A DNA stretch of 32,705 nt from Methanobacteriota archaeon (GCA_005878955.1 VBMI01000052.1:1-32705), one strand, 5' to 3'; positions 14,908 through 22,600 are shown, counted from the stretch's first letter. Numbers and translations: made by a program. The notes: generated by a model not told the origin, from the letters alone.

Positions 14908-16422
14908 TCACAGCTCGAACCGGAGGGCCGCGCGCCGGGGAAGCCGGTCGAACAGGTACAAAATCAGCACGGCATAAGCGATCACGAGCGGCCACGCGAT
15001 GAGCCCAAGGGAGCCCGCGAAGATCGCGACGGCGATCGCCGGCCCGCCGACCGCGAGCGCGACCGGGGGCACGACGAGGAACGGGAGCACCGATTTCAGG
15101 GAGAACGCGTCCGTGGGAATCTTCACCGCGGCCACGACGGTGACCGCGGTCCCGCAGGCGGCGAACGCCATGAGGATGGAGGCGACGACCCCGATCGGCG
15201 ACCCGGCATTTCCCGCCAGAGCGCCCACGACGGAGGCCACGAGGGTGACGACCGCGGCCGCGCGGTAGAACCCGCGGAAGTACGTGCCGAGGTACTTGGG
15301 GGCCATCGCAACCGTCCACAAGTTGGCCCGCTCCGTCGCGTTCCAGTTGAACGACAGGATCACGGGAATCATGAGGGCGGTCCATCCCGTCGTGAATGCG
15401 GAGAAGTCGGAAGGGCTGTCCGAGGAAACACGGTTCGCCGCCCCGATGACGACGAGGATGCCCGTGAGCAGTCCCACCATCAGGATGCTTCCGTCCCTGA
15501 GAATTCGCATGAGATGGAACCGGGTCATCATCGCGATGGGCGCGCCCTTCATCAGGTCCACGGTGACGCGGCGGGTCAGCCGGCCGAGCCCCCGCGTGAG
15601 GGCCTCCTGCCGCATCGCGACCTTGCGCAGGTCCGCCTGGCCGAACGCGACACGCATTGTGGGCCGGAGGTTGGGGAAGATGTCGCGCCCGCTCTGCACG
15701 ATCCACACGACGAGGATCGCGACCCCGAAGAGGGCGAACTCCACCGCCGGGCCGAGGACGTCCCCGCCGAAGAGCGACCCCGCGATGACCCCGGCGGCCG
15801 CGGTCGACGGAAACGGGACCTGCGCGTACCCGGGAACGAGCGGGGAGTACCAGCGGACGGAGGGGAGGAGCAGCACGATCACCATCGCCACCAGGACCGA
15901 CTTCGCGCCGCGCTTCCCCGCGGCGACCGCGAGGCCCATCGCCTGCCCGAGGACGAGGCCCATCGCGGCAAACAGGAGGAAGACGACGATCGAGGAGAAA
16001 ATCCCCGCCCAGTTCCCGGTCCGGAGCCCCAGGCCGATCGCGCCGAGGCCGAGGACGGGGATCGCAAGCGCGTCCGTCACGGTGAACTGGAACAGCAGGT
16101 CCGCGGCCAGGTATTGCCGGGGTCGGAGGGGCGCCGTCGCGAAGAAGTCGATCTCGGCGGGGTGGGTCAGCGTCCCCCCGCTGACCGCGAAGAGCAGATC
16201 GAAGGCGAGGAACGCCGAGAGGCCGGCGCCGAAGAGGCCCGCGAGCTCCGTGGAGCGCCACAATGGCGTGTCCGGGAGGAAGAACCCCGCGACCAGGACG
16301 GAGGGCAGCGTGACCAGGCCCGCGAGCCCGAGGAACGCAATCGTCGCGGCGGAACGGAAGACCGGGCCGAAGAACTGCCGGACCTTGAACTCGTACACCG
16401 TACGGATCCGGCCCACGGTCAC
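14908..16422 (-). CDS. ABC exporter permease, about 12 membrane segments, 504 aa
   Basis: The product is mostly hydrophobic helices in two halves separated by a basic cytoplasmic stretch (FGQADLRKVAMRQEALTRGLGRLTRRVTVDLMKGAP). The second half starts near LRDGSILMVGLLTGILVVIGAAN. GTG 16422 overlaps the stop of the upstream ATPase gene (GTGA), so the pair is translated together as one transporter. The longer track start (16608) lies inside the ATPase and is a shadow. The substrate is not predictable; export is inferred from the absence of a binding protein. A similar ATPase-permease pair lies at 19090-21275. Confidence 0.85.
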   Translation of the reverse strand: MTVGRIRTVYEFKVRQFFGPVFRSAATIAFLGLAGLVTLPSVLVAGFFLPDTPLWRSTELAGLFGAGLSAFLAFDLLFAVSGGTLTHPAEIDFFATAPLRPRQYLAADLLFQFTVTDALAIPVLGLGAIGLGLRTGNWAGIFSSIVVFLLFAAMGLVLGQAMGLAVAAGKRGAKSVLVAMVIVLLLPSVRWYSPLVPGYAQVPFPSTAAAGVIAGSLFGGDVLGPAVEFALFGVAILVVWIVQSGRDIFPNLRPTMRVAFGQADLRKVAMRQEALTRGLGRLTRRVTVDLMKGAPIAMMTRFHLMRILRDGSILMVGLLTGILVVIGAANRVSSDSPSDFSAFTTGWTALMIPVILSFNWNATERANLWTVAMAPKYLGTYFRGFYRAAAVVTLVASVVGALAGNAGSPIGVVASILMAFAACGTAVTVVAAVKIPTDAFSLKSVLPFLVVPPVALAVGGPAIAVAIFAGSLGLIAWPLVIAYAVLILYLFDRLPRRAALRFEL

Positions 16423-17222
16423 CGCCCCCAGGGGAACCGGGGGCGGCGGGGAGGTTCCGGCGATAGCGGGATCGCGGCCTCCTCCGTGAGCCGGAGGAAC
16501 ACGTCCTCGAGCGTCGAGTCCGCCCCCGTGCGCGCCGCGCCCCGGAGCTCCGCGAGCGTGCCCATGGCGGCGATCCTCCCGCGATGGACCACGGCGATCC
16601 GGTCGCACAGCTTCTCCGCGGTGTCGAGCATATGGGTCGAGACGACGACCGCGCCCCGCTGGCGGGTGACCGCGCGGGCCTCCTCCTTGATCGCGTGCTG
16701 CCCCGCGGGGTCCACGCCGATGAGGGGTTCGTCCAGGATCAGCATCCGCGGGCCGTGCACGACGGACGCCGCGAACCCGAGCTTCTGCCGCATCCCTTTG
16801 GAATACGTGACGATGAGGTCCCGCTTCGGCCCGTCGAGGTCGAGGCGCCGGAGGAGATCCGCGATGCGGGCCTCCAGGGCCTCCCGGGGCATCTCTCGCA
16901 GCCGACCGACGAAGGTGAGGAACTCGAGCCCCGTGAGGTAGTCGGGGAGGGTCGTCGACTCCGGGAGATATCCGACGCCGGCCTTGTATTCGAACGGATT
17001 CTCGGCGACGTCCCGGCCGTCGACCACAATCCGACCGTAGTCCGGCTTCAGAAGCCCCACGACGATTTTGAGGGTCGTCGTCTTCCCGGCGCCGTTCGGT
17101 CCGACGAGTCCGAAGATCTCCCCGGGTTGGACGAAGAGGCTCAGGCCCTCGACCGCGGGCTTCCCGTCGTACCGCTTCCAGAGGTTCTCGATGATGAGGG
17201 AAGCGGGGACCGGGGCGGCCAT
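16419..17222 (-). CDS. ABC transporter ATP-binding protein, 267 aa
   Basis: All nucleotide-binding motifs are present: Walker A GPNGAGKTT, Q-loop region GVGYLPE, signature YSKGMRQ, Walker B LILDEP and the switch His in STHML. The C-terminal extension (ADSTLEDVFLRLTEE) is usual for CcmA/DrrA-type exporter ATPases. ATG 17222 is preferred to the TTG start in the track because GGGATAAAG on the plus strand supplies a TATA box about 31 bp upstream. It is followed by its permease with a GTGA overlap. Confidence 0.93.
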   Translation of the reverse strand: MAAPVPASLIIENLWKRYDGKPAVEGLSLFVQPGEIFGLVGPNGAGKTTTLKIVVGLLKPDYGRIVVDGRDVAENPFEYKAGVGYLPESTTLPDYLTGLEFLTFVGRLREMPREALEARIADLLRRLDLDGPKRDLIVTYSKGMRQKLGFAASVVHGPRMLILDEPLIGVDPAGQHAIKEEARAVTRQRGAVVVSTHMLDTAEKLCDRIAVVHRGRIAAMGTLAELRGAARTGADSTLEDVFLRLTEEAAIPLSPEPPRRPRFPWGR

Positions 17223-17246
17223 GACGTTCCCGCTACCCAAGGGGGC

Positions 17247-17259
17247 GGGATAAAGATAT
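17247..17259 (-). promoter_or_regulatory. TATA box of the minus-strand ABC operon
   Basis: The minus strand reads ATATCTTTATCCC, with its core about 31 bp upstream of ATG 17222. Confidence 0.55.
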
Positions 17260-17301
17260 GGCGGGAGGGCCGAGGCCGCGGTCGCTACCGTCGCGGGCGG
17301 G

Positions 17302-17640
17302 TCACCCCAGGGACTTTCGGAGCTCCTGCACAGTGTTCGACATCATGTCGAGGACGCTCTTCAGGTAGTCCAGGAACTCTTCGAGCTTGTCCGTCGTCAC
17401 TGCGCCCTCCGGCGAGGGCTTGATTAACCCCTCCTGCTCGAGAATCCGCAGGGAGTAGCGGACCTTGTGCTGGGGGACGTTCAGCATCTCGCTGAGCCGG
17501 ATGATGCCGATCGGCTGGTTCTCGTTGATCGCCTTCAGCATCTGGACGTGCCGCTCGAGGAGCTTGACCTCGACCTCGATTTTGCTGGTGAGCACGGACT
17601 TGCGCGACAAGAAATCGTCCCCCCGTTCAAGGAGTAGCAT
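17302..17640 (-). CDS. winged-helix transcriptional regulator, 112 aa
   Basis: A short N-terminal helix is followed by HVQMLKAINENQPIGIIRLSEMLNVPQHKVRYSLRILEQEGLIKPSPEGAVTT, a clear winged helix-turn-helix. A C-terminal helix (KLEEFLDYLKSVLDMMSNTVQELRKSL) probably mediates dimerisation. ATG 17640 is preferred to the track start inside the asparaginase gene: it begins MLLLERGDDFL and has a TATA-like box (CGTTTAAGATTA) about 24 bp upstream. It sits immediately upstream of the ABC exporter operon on the same strand, a plausible target. The effector is unknown. Confidence 0.82.
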   Translation of the reverse strand: MLLLERGDDFLSRKSVLTSKIEVEVKLLERHVQMLKAINENQPIGIIRLSEMLNVPQHKVRYSLRILEQEGLIKPSPEGAVTTDKLEEFLDYLKSVLDMMSNTVQELRKSLG

Positions 17641-17658
17641 GGGGCATGATAACGCGTG

Positions 17659-17670
17659 TAATCTTAAACG
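17659..17670 (-). promoter_or_regulatory. TATA-like box of the wHTH regulator
   Basis: The minus strand reads CGTTTAAGATTA, about 24 bp upstream of ATG 17640. It overlaps the 3' end of the asparaginase-like gene. Confidence 0.5.
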
Positions 17671-18593
17671 ATGCGGTGGGATGCGCGTCCTCGGGCGCGG
17701 CCGTTCGTCCACCACGCCATTTCTCGGTTGCACGCCTCCGCCGGGCCGTCCGCGCCCACGGCGATGATCCCCACGGGGACCGTCCTCGGGAAGAGCTTCA
17801 GTCCTTCCCGGCACGCGACGCGTGTGCTCCGCCCCCGGGCCATCCGGTCGTACACGTCCTTCGAGAGCACGCGGCGGACGATCTCCTCGCCCGCGCCCGT
17901 GACCGAGACCGCGCCCGCGGGGCCGCAGTAGATCCCCGACCCGACGATCGGCGAATCACCGACCCGCCCGGGCATCATGAACGCGGTGCCACCCGTGGAA
18001 CTGCCCGCACAGAACCGTCCCCGGGAATCCCGGGCCACCGCGCCCACGGTCCCGACGAGGTCACGGAACCGTCTCCACCTCTTCGCGTGCGGCGGCAGCC
18101 TTCCGCTCCGGATCCGCTCGAGGGACTCCCGCCACCTCTCCCTCGAGGCGGGCGTGATTGGGTCGTAGGGGCCGAACCCCATCCGCCGCGCAAAGCGCAC
18201 CGCGTCCTCCCCCACGAGGAGGACGTGGGGCGTCTCCATGACCTTCCTCGCCACGAGGATCGGATTGCGGACCCCCTCGAGGGCCGCGACGGCGCCGCAC
18301 TCAAGGTCGTCCGTCATCAGGGACGCGTCCATCTGCGCCCTCCCGTCGATCCGGAGGCGCGAACCTGTTCCGGCGTTCGTGCGCTCGTCGTCCTCCAGGA
18401 TGACAATCGCTTGCGTCACCGCGTCCAAGGCGGAGCCCCTTCGCTCCAAGATCGAGAGAGCGCCGCGACCCGAGGCCTCCGCCGCATCGACGATCTCCAT
18501 CGAAGAACCCGCACCGCAATGGGTCACGATGGTGGGCCCGCTCCCCCGATTTCGACGCCGCGTCTTTCGAGCCAAGCGACCTGCCCCTGTCAC
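17664..18593 (-). CDS. asparaginase/isoaspartyl peptidase-like Ntn hydrolase, 309 aa
   Basis: The protein fits the plant-type asparaginase (isoaspartyl aminopeptidase) family, which matures by self-cleavage before a catalytic threonine. Visible family features are THCGAGS near the N-terminus, ERRGSALDAV, TNAGTGS, MDASLM, GAVAALEGVRNPI, the cleavage site GTVGAVARD with Thr182, STGG, and GRVGDSPIVGSG. The length is normal. The starting GTG 18593 overlaps the stop of the ArsC-like gene (GTGA), so the two are translationally coupled. The substrate could be isoaspartyl peptides or asparagine. The substitution IYCGPAG, where family members often have TYADN, leaves specificity open. Confidence 0.9.
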   Translation of the reverse strand: MTGAGRLARKTRRRNRGSGPTIVTHCGAGSSMEIVDAAEASGRGALSILERRGSALDAVTQAIVILEDDERTNAGTGSRLRIDGRAQMDASLMTDDLECGAVAALEGVRNPILVARKVMETPHVLLVGEDAVRFARRMGFGPYDPITPASRERWRESLERIRSGRLPPHAKRWRRFRDLVGTVGAVARDSRGRFCAGSSTGGTAFMMPGRVGDSPIVGSGIYCGPAGAVSVTGAGEEIVRRVLSKDVYDRMARGRSTRVACREGLKLFPRTVPVGIIAVGADGPAEACNREMAWWTNGRARGRASHRIV

Positions 18594-18985
18594 TCGGGCA
18601 ACCGGCGGATCAGGTCAAACACACGGTTCTCCAGGTCGAGCCGGATCCCGCGGAGCTGGGCCTCCGTCTTCCCCGGCGAACCGGGGACCGGCCAGTCCTC
18701 GCTCTTCCCGGCGGCTCCCGCGGGACAGCGGTCGAGGCACCCGAACGTCACCACCCGCCAGGCCTTCTGGATCATCTCCGGAGTGACCTGCTCCGGATGT
18801 CTCTTCTTCACCCGCAGGCCGATCTCCTCCAAGAGGGTGTTCGCGATCGGGTTGATCGCCTTGCCCACCGCGTCCACGCCCGCGCTCGCCGCCCGCCATC
18901 CCGGCGGGGCGTGCGCGTTGAACAGCGCCTCCGACATGATGCTGCGGAACGAGTTCTCCACGCACACGAACAGGATCGTGCGCAC
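18590..18985 (-). CDS. arsenate reductase/LMW protein-tyrosine-phosphatase-like protein, 131 aa
   Basis: The P-loop CVENSFR (C8 to R14) is the CX5R nucleophile motif shared by LMW phosphatases and thioredoxin-linked ArsC. C83 and C87 (FGCLDRCPAG) could form the ArsC-type redox pair. In the usual DP loop (W-x-L-P-D-P) this protein reads DWPVPGSPGK, so the general acid Asp seems to be missing; that is odd and makes activity uncertain. The track start at 19072 gives an unnatural lead. GTG 18985 is preferred because GCTTATCCG on the minus strand lies about 27 bp upstream, giving a leaderless start. It is coupled to the asparaginase-like gene. Confidence 0.82.
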   Translation of the reverse strand: MRTILFVCVENSFRSIMSEALFNAHAPPGWRAASAGVDAVGKAINPIANTLLEEIGLRVKKRHPEQVTPEMIQKAWRVVTFGCLDRCPAGAAGKSEDWPVPGSPGKTEAQLRGIRLDLENRVFDLIRRLPE

Positions 18986-19008
18986 GGCGACCGCAACGCA
19001 CCTCCGCG

Positions 19009-19017
19009 GATAAGCCC
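19009..19017 (-). promoter_or_regulatory. TATA box of the ArsC-like/asparaginase operon
   Basis: The minus strand reads GCTTATCCG, centred about 28 bp upstream of GTG 18985. Confidence 0.5.
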
Positions 19018-19068
19018 GCCGCCGGGAAATCCCCGGGAGTCCGCACCAGGAGAATCTCCCCCATACCC

Positions 19069-19078
19069 TCAAATAACG
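19069..19078 (+). promoter_or_regulatory. TATA box of the plus-strand ABC operon
   Basis: TCAAATAACG predicts transcription from about 19099, coinciding with GTG 19099 as a leaderless start. GTG 19090 is the longer alternative. Confidence 0.5.
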
Positions 19079-19089
19079 CCCTCGAAATC

Positions 19090-19815
19090 GTGCGCCGCGT
19101 GAAGGCGATCGAGGCGAGGGGCCTCACGAAGCGCTACGAGGGCGTCACGGCGCTCGACGACGTGGACCTCTCGATCGACGCGGGGGAGTTCTTCGGGCTC
19201 GTCGGACCGAACGGTGCGGGGAAGACGACGCTCCTGCGGATCCTCACGGGACAGCTCGCCCCGACGCACGGGACGGCCCGCGTCCTCGGCATCGACCCCG
19301 CGCGGGAGCCCCTGCGTGTGAAGGCCGCGATTGGCATCGTCCCCGAGGTCGAATCCCCGCCGTCGTACCTCACGGCCGCGGAGTACCTGTATTTCGTCGG
19401 CCGCGTGCGCGATGTCCCCAGACTCCAGGACGCGATCGACCGATGGATCGGCTTCTTCGACCTCGACGAGGCCCGCGGGACGATCTGCCGGGACCTCTCG
19501 AAGGGGACCCGCCAGAAGCTCATGCTCGCGGCCGCCTTCCTCCACGCGCCCGACCTCCTGTTCCTCGACGAGCCGTTCATCAACCTCGACCCGATCCACC
19601 AGCGGCGGCTGAAGGACTTCCTCCTCGAGTACGGGGCCGCGGGGCATACGGTCTTCATGTGCTCCCACCTCCTCGAGATCGCCGAGAAGCTCTGTGACCA
19701 CGTCGCGGTCCTCGACCGCGGCCGGGTGATCGCGCAGGGGTCCGTCGCCGCGGTGCGGCGGGACGAGAAGGACCTCGAGACCGCGTTCCTGAGGCTCGTC
19801 GGGGAGCGGCGATGA
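19090..19815 (+). CDS. ABC transporter ATP-binding protein, 241 aa
   Basis: Motifs present are Walker A GPNGAGKTTLL, Q-loop region IGIVPE, signature LSKGTRQK, Walker B LLFLDEP and switch His CSHLLE. The C-terminus (EKDLETAFLRLVGERR) is of the exporter type. Starts at GTG 19090 or GTG 19099 are both possible. The next gene begins within the stop (ATGA), giving an ATPase-permease operon. It is related in plan to the ATPase at 16419-17222 but is not identical in sequence. Confidence 0.92.
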   Translation: MRRVKAIEARGLTKRYEGVTALDDVDLSIDAGEFFGLVGPNGAGKTTLLRILTGQLAPTHGTARVLGIDPAREPLRVKAAIGIVPEVESPPSYLTAAEYLYFVGRVRDVPRLQDAIDRWIGFFDLDEARGTICRDLSKGTRQKLMLAAAFLHAPDLLFLDEPFINLDPIHQRRLKDFLLEYGAAGHTVFMCSHLLEIAEKLCDHVAVLDRGRVIAQGSVAAVRRDEKDLETAFLRLVGERR

Positions 19816-21275
19816 GCTACCTGCTCAAGCTCATGCTGACCGAAGAGTACCGGATGCACGCGCGGTACTCCAGCCGCCGGATGTTCCTCGCGTTCCCCGC
19901 GTTCGTGGGCCTGTTCTCCTTCGCAATCGGCGCGACGTCCGCGCGGCTCCTCGAGGTCACACCCCTCGGGCAGGCGGTGCTGATGCTCCACGTCTCCGCG
20001 TTCCTGTACGGGCTCGGGGTCGGCGCGTTCGGGTTCCTGGGCGCGCAATACCTGGAGCGGAGGCACGGGGACCGGAACTACATCGTCGCGATGCCCGCCC
20101 TCCTCCCCATGTCCTTCCGCCGCACGTTCCTCGGGATGTACCTGCGCGACGCAATCTTCTACGTGGCCCTCGTCCTCGTGCCCATGGCCCTCGGCCTCGT
20201 GGCGAGCGTCCCCCTGACCGGGTTCCGGATCACGAGCATCGGCTTCCTGTTCCTCGCCGCCCTCCTCTCCTTCCTCCTTGGAATGAGCCTGAGCTTCTTC
20301 GTATCCACATTGTACATGCGCAGCCGCATTGCATTCGCCGGAGCCGTGGCGGTGATCTGCGGCGCGTTCGCCGCCCATGGGCTCTTCCGGCTCGTCCCGA
20401 TCGAAACCCTCCTTCCGGGGCTCGCGATGCACTACGCCCTCCCGCCCTTCGCCCCTCCTGGAGGCGCGGCGCTCATCGCGGGGCTGGCGGGCCTGGGACT
20501 CATCGCGGCGTGCGTCGCAGGCGCCCTCGTCCTGGTCCCGGACCAGTACGAACCGCGGTCGAAGCCGGAAGGCGAGGAACTCCCGGGCGTGGACGCCCGC
20601 CTCGGCATCGCGAGGGGCTACCGCATCCTCCTCGCCAAGGAGTTCGTGGACCTGAAGCGGAGCGGCACCGTCGCCAAGATGTTCTTCTCCTTCGTCACCC
20701 CGCTGATCTTCCTGAGCTTCACCGCATGGTTCGTGCGGACCGGCCTGCGGGCCCCCGTCGGGTTCAACTCCGTGTTCTACGGCGGGATGGTCGGGTTCTT
20801 CGGGGTCCTCCTGTACAACTGGCTGAACAGCGTCGACTCCATGGACTACTACGCGACCCTGCCCGTCGGCGTCCCGACGGTGATCCGGACGAAGCTCCTC
20901 GCGTTCCTCGTCCTCACGACGGGGATCAGCACCGCGTTCGTCGTCGGGGTGAGCGCCCTGAACGGCGACGTCCGCCTGCTGTGGCTCGCCCTCCCGGTGA
21001 TGTTCGTCACGTCCGTGTACATGGTCGTAATGACGGCGTACCTCACGGGCTTGCGAACGAACTCGTTCCTCTTCGACCCCGCTATCCTCGCGCAGTTCAG
21101 CGTCCTGGCGGTGCTCCCCGACCTCGGGCTGACAATCCTCTCCTTCACCGTGGACCGCGACCCCGTGTTCACCGTGGCCGGGATCTCGCTCGTCCTCGCC
21201 GCGCTCGCGATCGCGACCCTGTTCCTGTACCGAGGCCTCGACCGGAAGTGGGCGGGGTCGTCGTTCACGGAGTGA
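19812..21275 (+). CDS. ABC exporter permease, 487 aa
   Basis: The protein is largely hydrophobic, with about 12 predicted membrane segments in two halves. The linker (PDQYEPRSKPEGEELPGVDARLGIARGYRILLAKEFVDLKRSG) separates them. Segments such as LLYNWLNSVDSMDYYATLPVGVPTVIRTKLLAFLVLT resemble the coupling region of ABC-2-type permeases. ATG 19812 overlaps the ATPase stop (ATGA) and its own stop overlaps the next GTG (GTGA). Three genes therefore form one coupled unit. The substrate is unknown; the lipid-linked third gene hints at a lipid or envelope component, which is inference. Confidence 0.83.
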   Translation: MSYLLKLMLTEEYRMHARYSSRRMFLAFPAFVGLFSFAIGATSARLLEVTPLGQAVLMLHVSAFLYGLGVGAFGFLGAQYLERRHGDRNYIVAMPALLPMSFRRTFLGMYLRDAIFYVALVLVPMALGLVASVPLTGFRITSIGFLFLAALLSFLLGMSLSFFVSTLYMRSRIAFAGAVAVICGAFAAHGLFRLVPIETLLPGLAMHYALPPFAPPGGAALIAGLAGLGLIAACVAGALVLVPDQYEPRSKPEGEELPGVDARLGIARGYRILLAKEFVDLKRSGTVAKMFFSFVTPLIFLSFTAWFVRTGLRAPVGFNSVFYGGMVGFFGVLLYNWLNSVDSMDYYATLPVGVPTVIRTKLLAFLVLTTGISTAFVVGVSALNGDVRLLWLALPVMFVTSVYMVVMTAYLTGLRTNSFLFDPAILAQFSVLAVLPDLGLTILSFTVDRDPVFTVAGISLVLAALAIATLFLYRGLDRKWAGSSFTE

Positions 21276-21871
21276 GGGCGGTGGGAGAGCAGGTGCCCCC
21301 GCCCCATCTGTTCCGTCGGCTGTTCCACCTCGCCTCCCCCGTGTTCCTCCTGTATTACTGGATTCCCCGGGACCTGGGGAACCCCGCGACCGGGCTCACG
21401 CGGGAGGCCCTCCTCGTCCTCGCCGTGGGGACGGTGCTGGCAGTCGATATCGGCCGGCTCGCCCTCCGGATCCCCGTCTTCGGACTGCGGAAGTACGAGG
21501 CGGGGCGGATGTCCGCATACGCGTGGGGGACAATCGGGCTCGGTCTCGCGCTGGCCTTCTTCCCCCCGCCGCTCGTCATCCCCGTCTTCTGCGGGATGGC
21601 CTGGGTCGACCCGCTGGCCGCGTGGTCGCGGAAGACGGGGCGCTACCCGTGGGTCCCCGCGCCGGCCTACGCGCTCACCGTCGCCTTCCTGCTCGCGGCG
21701 ATCGGCGGATTCGACCCGCTCGAGATCCTCGCGCTCACCGCGATCGCGACGCCCGTCGCGCTGCTCGCGGAGTACCCCGACATCCGCGTCGTGGACGACG
21801 ACTTCACGATGACGATCGTCCCGCTCCTCGCGCTGACGCCGCTCCTCTATCCGATCACGGCGCTACTTTAG
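21272..21871 (+). CDS. dolichol/polyprenol kinase-like integral membrane protein, 199 aa
   Basis: The N-terminal HLFRRLFHLASPVFLLYYW resembles the R-K/R-x-x-H start of the SEC59/CTP-dependent polyprenol kinase and CdsA-like families. The middle, RMSAYAWGTIGLGLALAFFPP...FCGMAWVDPLAAWSRKTGRY, has the conserved layout of helix, acidic residue and G-R before a loop. Six or seven hydrophobic helices are visible. Members transfer phosphate or CMP to isoprenoid or lipid alcohols at the membrane. GTG 21272 overlaps the permease stop; GTG 21281 and GTG 21293 are alternatives. The 3' end overlaps the convergent OB-fold gene by 9 bp. Confidence 0.7.
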   Translation: MRAVGEQVPPPHLFRRLFHLASPVFLLYYWIPRDLGNPATGLTREALLVLAVGTVLAVDIGRLALRIPVFGLRKYEAGRMSAYAWGTIGLGLALAFFPPPLVIPVFCGMAWVDPLAAWSRKTGRYPWVPAPAYALTVAFLLAAIGGFDPLEILALTAIATPVALLAEYPDIRVVDDDFTMTIVPLLALTPLLYPITALL

Positions 21872-22060
21872 GACCTCGAGGCGGCCGTACCGGCCGGCGC
21901 TCACCTGGAGGTTCCCTCGCCACTCCCGCACCCACCCGTTCGAGATCCGAACGCGGTCGTTCGCCTGGACCCGCTCGATCTCCTGGACGTCGCCCTTCGA
22001 CGTGACCGTCAGCTCGATCGCCTCGACCTTGCTCTCGGGCCGGAGGTCCTTGACCTTCAT
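21863..22060 (-). CDS. short OB-fold nucleic-acid-binding protein, apparently missing its central strands, 65 aa
   Basis: The start MKVKDLRPESKVEAIELTVTSKGDVQE and the end RVQANDRVRISNGWVREWRGNLQVSAGRYGRLEVLK match both ends of archaeal RPA/SSB-type OB folds. Normally about 30-35 residues lie between them, including the DxTGSIxLxLW block that makes the middle strands and carries a key aromatic residue. Here the two ends are joined in frame. It may be a degenerate or miniaturised protein, or reflect a sequence deletion. ATG 22060 has a TATA box (CGTTTATCATG on the minus strand) about 28 bp upstream. It is convergent with, and overlaps, the polyprenol-kinase-like gene. Confidence 0.75.
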   Translation of the reverse strand: MKVKDLRPESKVEAIELTVTSKGDVQEIERVQANDRVRISNGWVREWRGNLQVSAGRYGRLEVLK

Positions 22061-22082
22061 TCGCGGCTCGAAACCCGGAAAT

Positions 22083-22093
22083 CATGATAAACG
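22083..22093 (-). promoter_or_regulatory. TATA box of the OB-fold gene
   Basis: The minus strand reads CGTTTATCATG, centred about 28 bp upstream of ATG 22060. Confidence 0.6.
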
Positions 22094-22157
22094 TTCCGCC
22101 GAGGGTGACGCGACCCTAGAGGTGTCCGCGGACCTTCCGGTCGGGCGCGGAGCCCAC

Positions 22158-22168
22158 GTTTTATATCC
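22158..22168 (+). promoter_or_regulatory. TATA box of the coiled-coil gene at 22199
   Basis: GTTTTATATCC is a strong archaeal TATA sequence and predicts transcription from about 22189. That excludes the track start ATG 22178 and supports GTG 22199. Confidence 0.65.
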
Positions 22169-22198
22169 CGGCGTGCGATGAACGGGCGGGGTGCACTC

Positions 22199-22510
22199 GT
22201 GCAGAACATCGAGAACATCTTCCAGCGGATCGACAACGAGTTCCGGGACCTCAAGCAGGCCGAGAACGCGAACGTGGATGAGATTCGCAAGATCATGAAC
22301 CGACAGGCGGAGGCGATCTCGTACCTCGTGACCCGCGTAAAGGACCTGGAGCAGCGGCTCGAGGTCGAGGAAGCATGGGACACGAACGTCGACGAGATCA
22401 TCAAACTCATGGCGCTCGACGACGCCAAGATCTGGAAGTTCCGGAAGCACAAGGAGATCTACGAGGAGATCGCGCGCAAGGGCGTCGCGGAGACCGCCGA
22501 GACCCTCTAA
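22199..22510 (+). CDS. coiled-coil protein of unknown function, 103 aa
   Basis: The sequence VQNIENIFQRIDNEFRDLKQAENANVDEIRKIMNRQAEAISYLVTRVKDLEQRLEVEEAW is a continuous heptad-like helix. A second helical part (NVDEIIKLMALDDAKIWKFRKHKEIYEEIARKGVAETAETL) follows. There are no membrane segments or metal motifs. GTG 22199 is chosen from the promoter position, with GGGTG a few bases upstream; the track uses ATG 22178. The well-formed promoter and acidic, charged composition suggest an expressed structural or regulatory protein, but I recognise no family. Confidence 0.72.
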   Translation: MQNIENIFQRIDNEFRDLKQAENANVDEIRKIMNRQAEAISYLVTRVKDLEQRLEVEEAWDTNVDEIIKLMALDDAKIWKFRKHKEIYEEIARKGVAETAETL

Positions 22511-22584
22511 TCCGCCGGAAACGGACCCCTTTCCTCTGGAGCCGGGCCCATGGCAGTCGATGCCGTGTCAATTTCTTTCAAGCG

Positions 22585-22600
22585 TTCAAATAATTATTTA
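22585..22600 (+). promoter_or_regulatory. A/T-rich promoter of the wHTH/membrane/trm56 cluster
   Basis: TTCAAATAATTATTTA is one of the most A/T-rich stretches in the window, with the TATTTA core about 35 bp before ATG 22632. It probably drives the three closely spaced genes 22632-24195. The preceding bases 22511-22584 hold pyrimidine-rich sequence that could end the gene before. Confidence 0.55.

Noticed and set aside
14899-16941. 680-aa plus-strand ORF opposite the ABC permease
   Set aside because: Composition is Asp/Arg/Glu/Gly-rich shadow; the minus-strand frame has clear membrane helices and operon overlap.
19134-20432. 432-aa minus-strand ORF opposite the second ABC operon
   Set aside because: Antisense shadow of an ATPase with intact Walker motifs on the plus strand.
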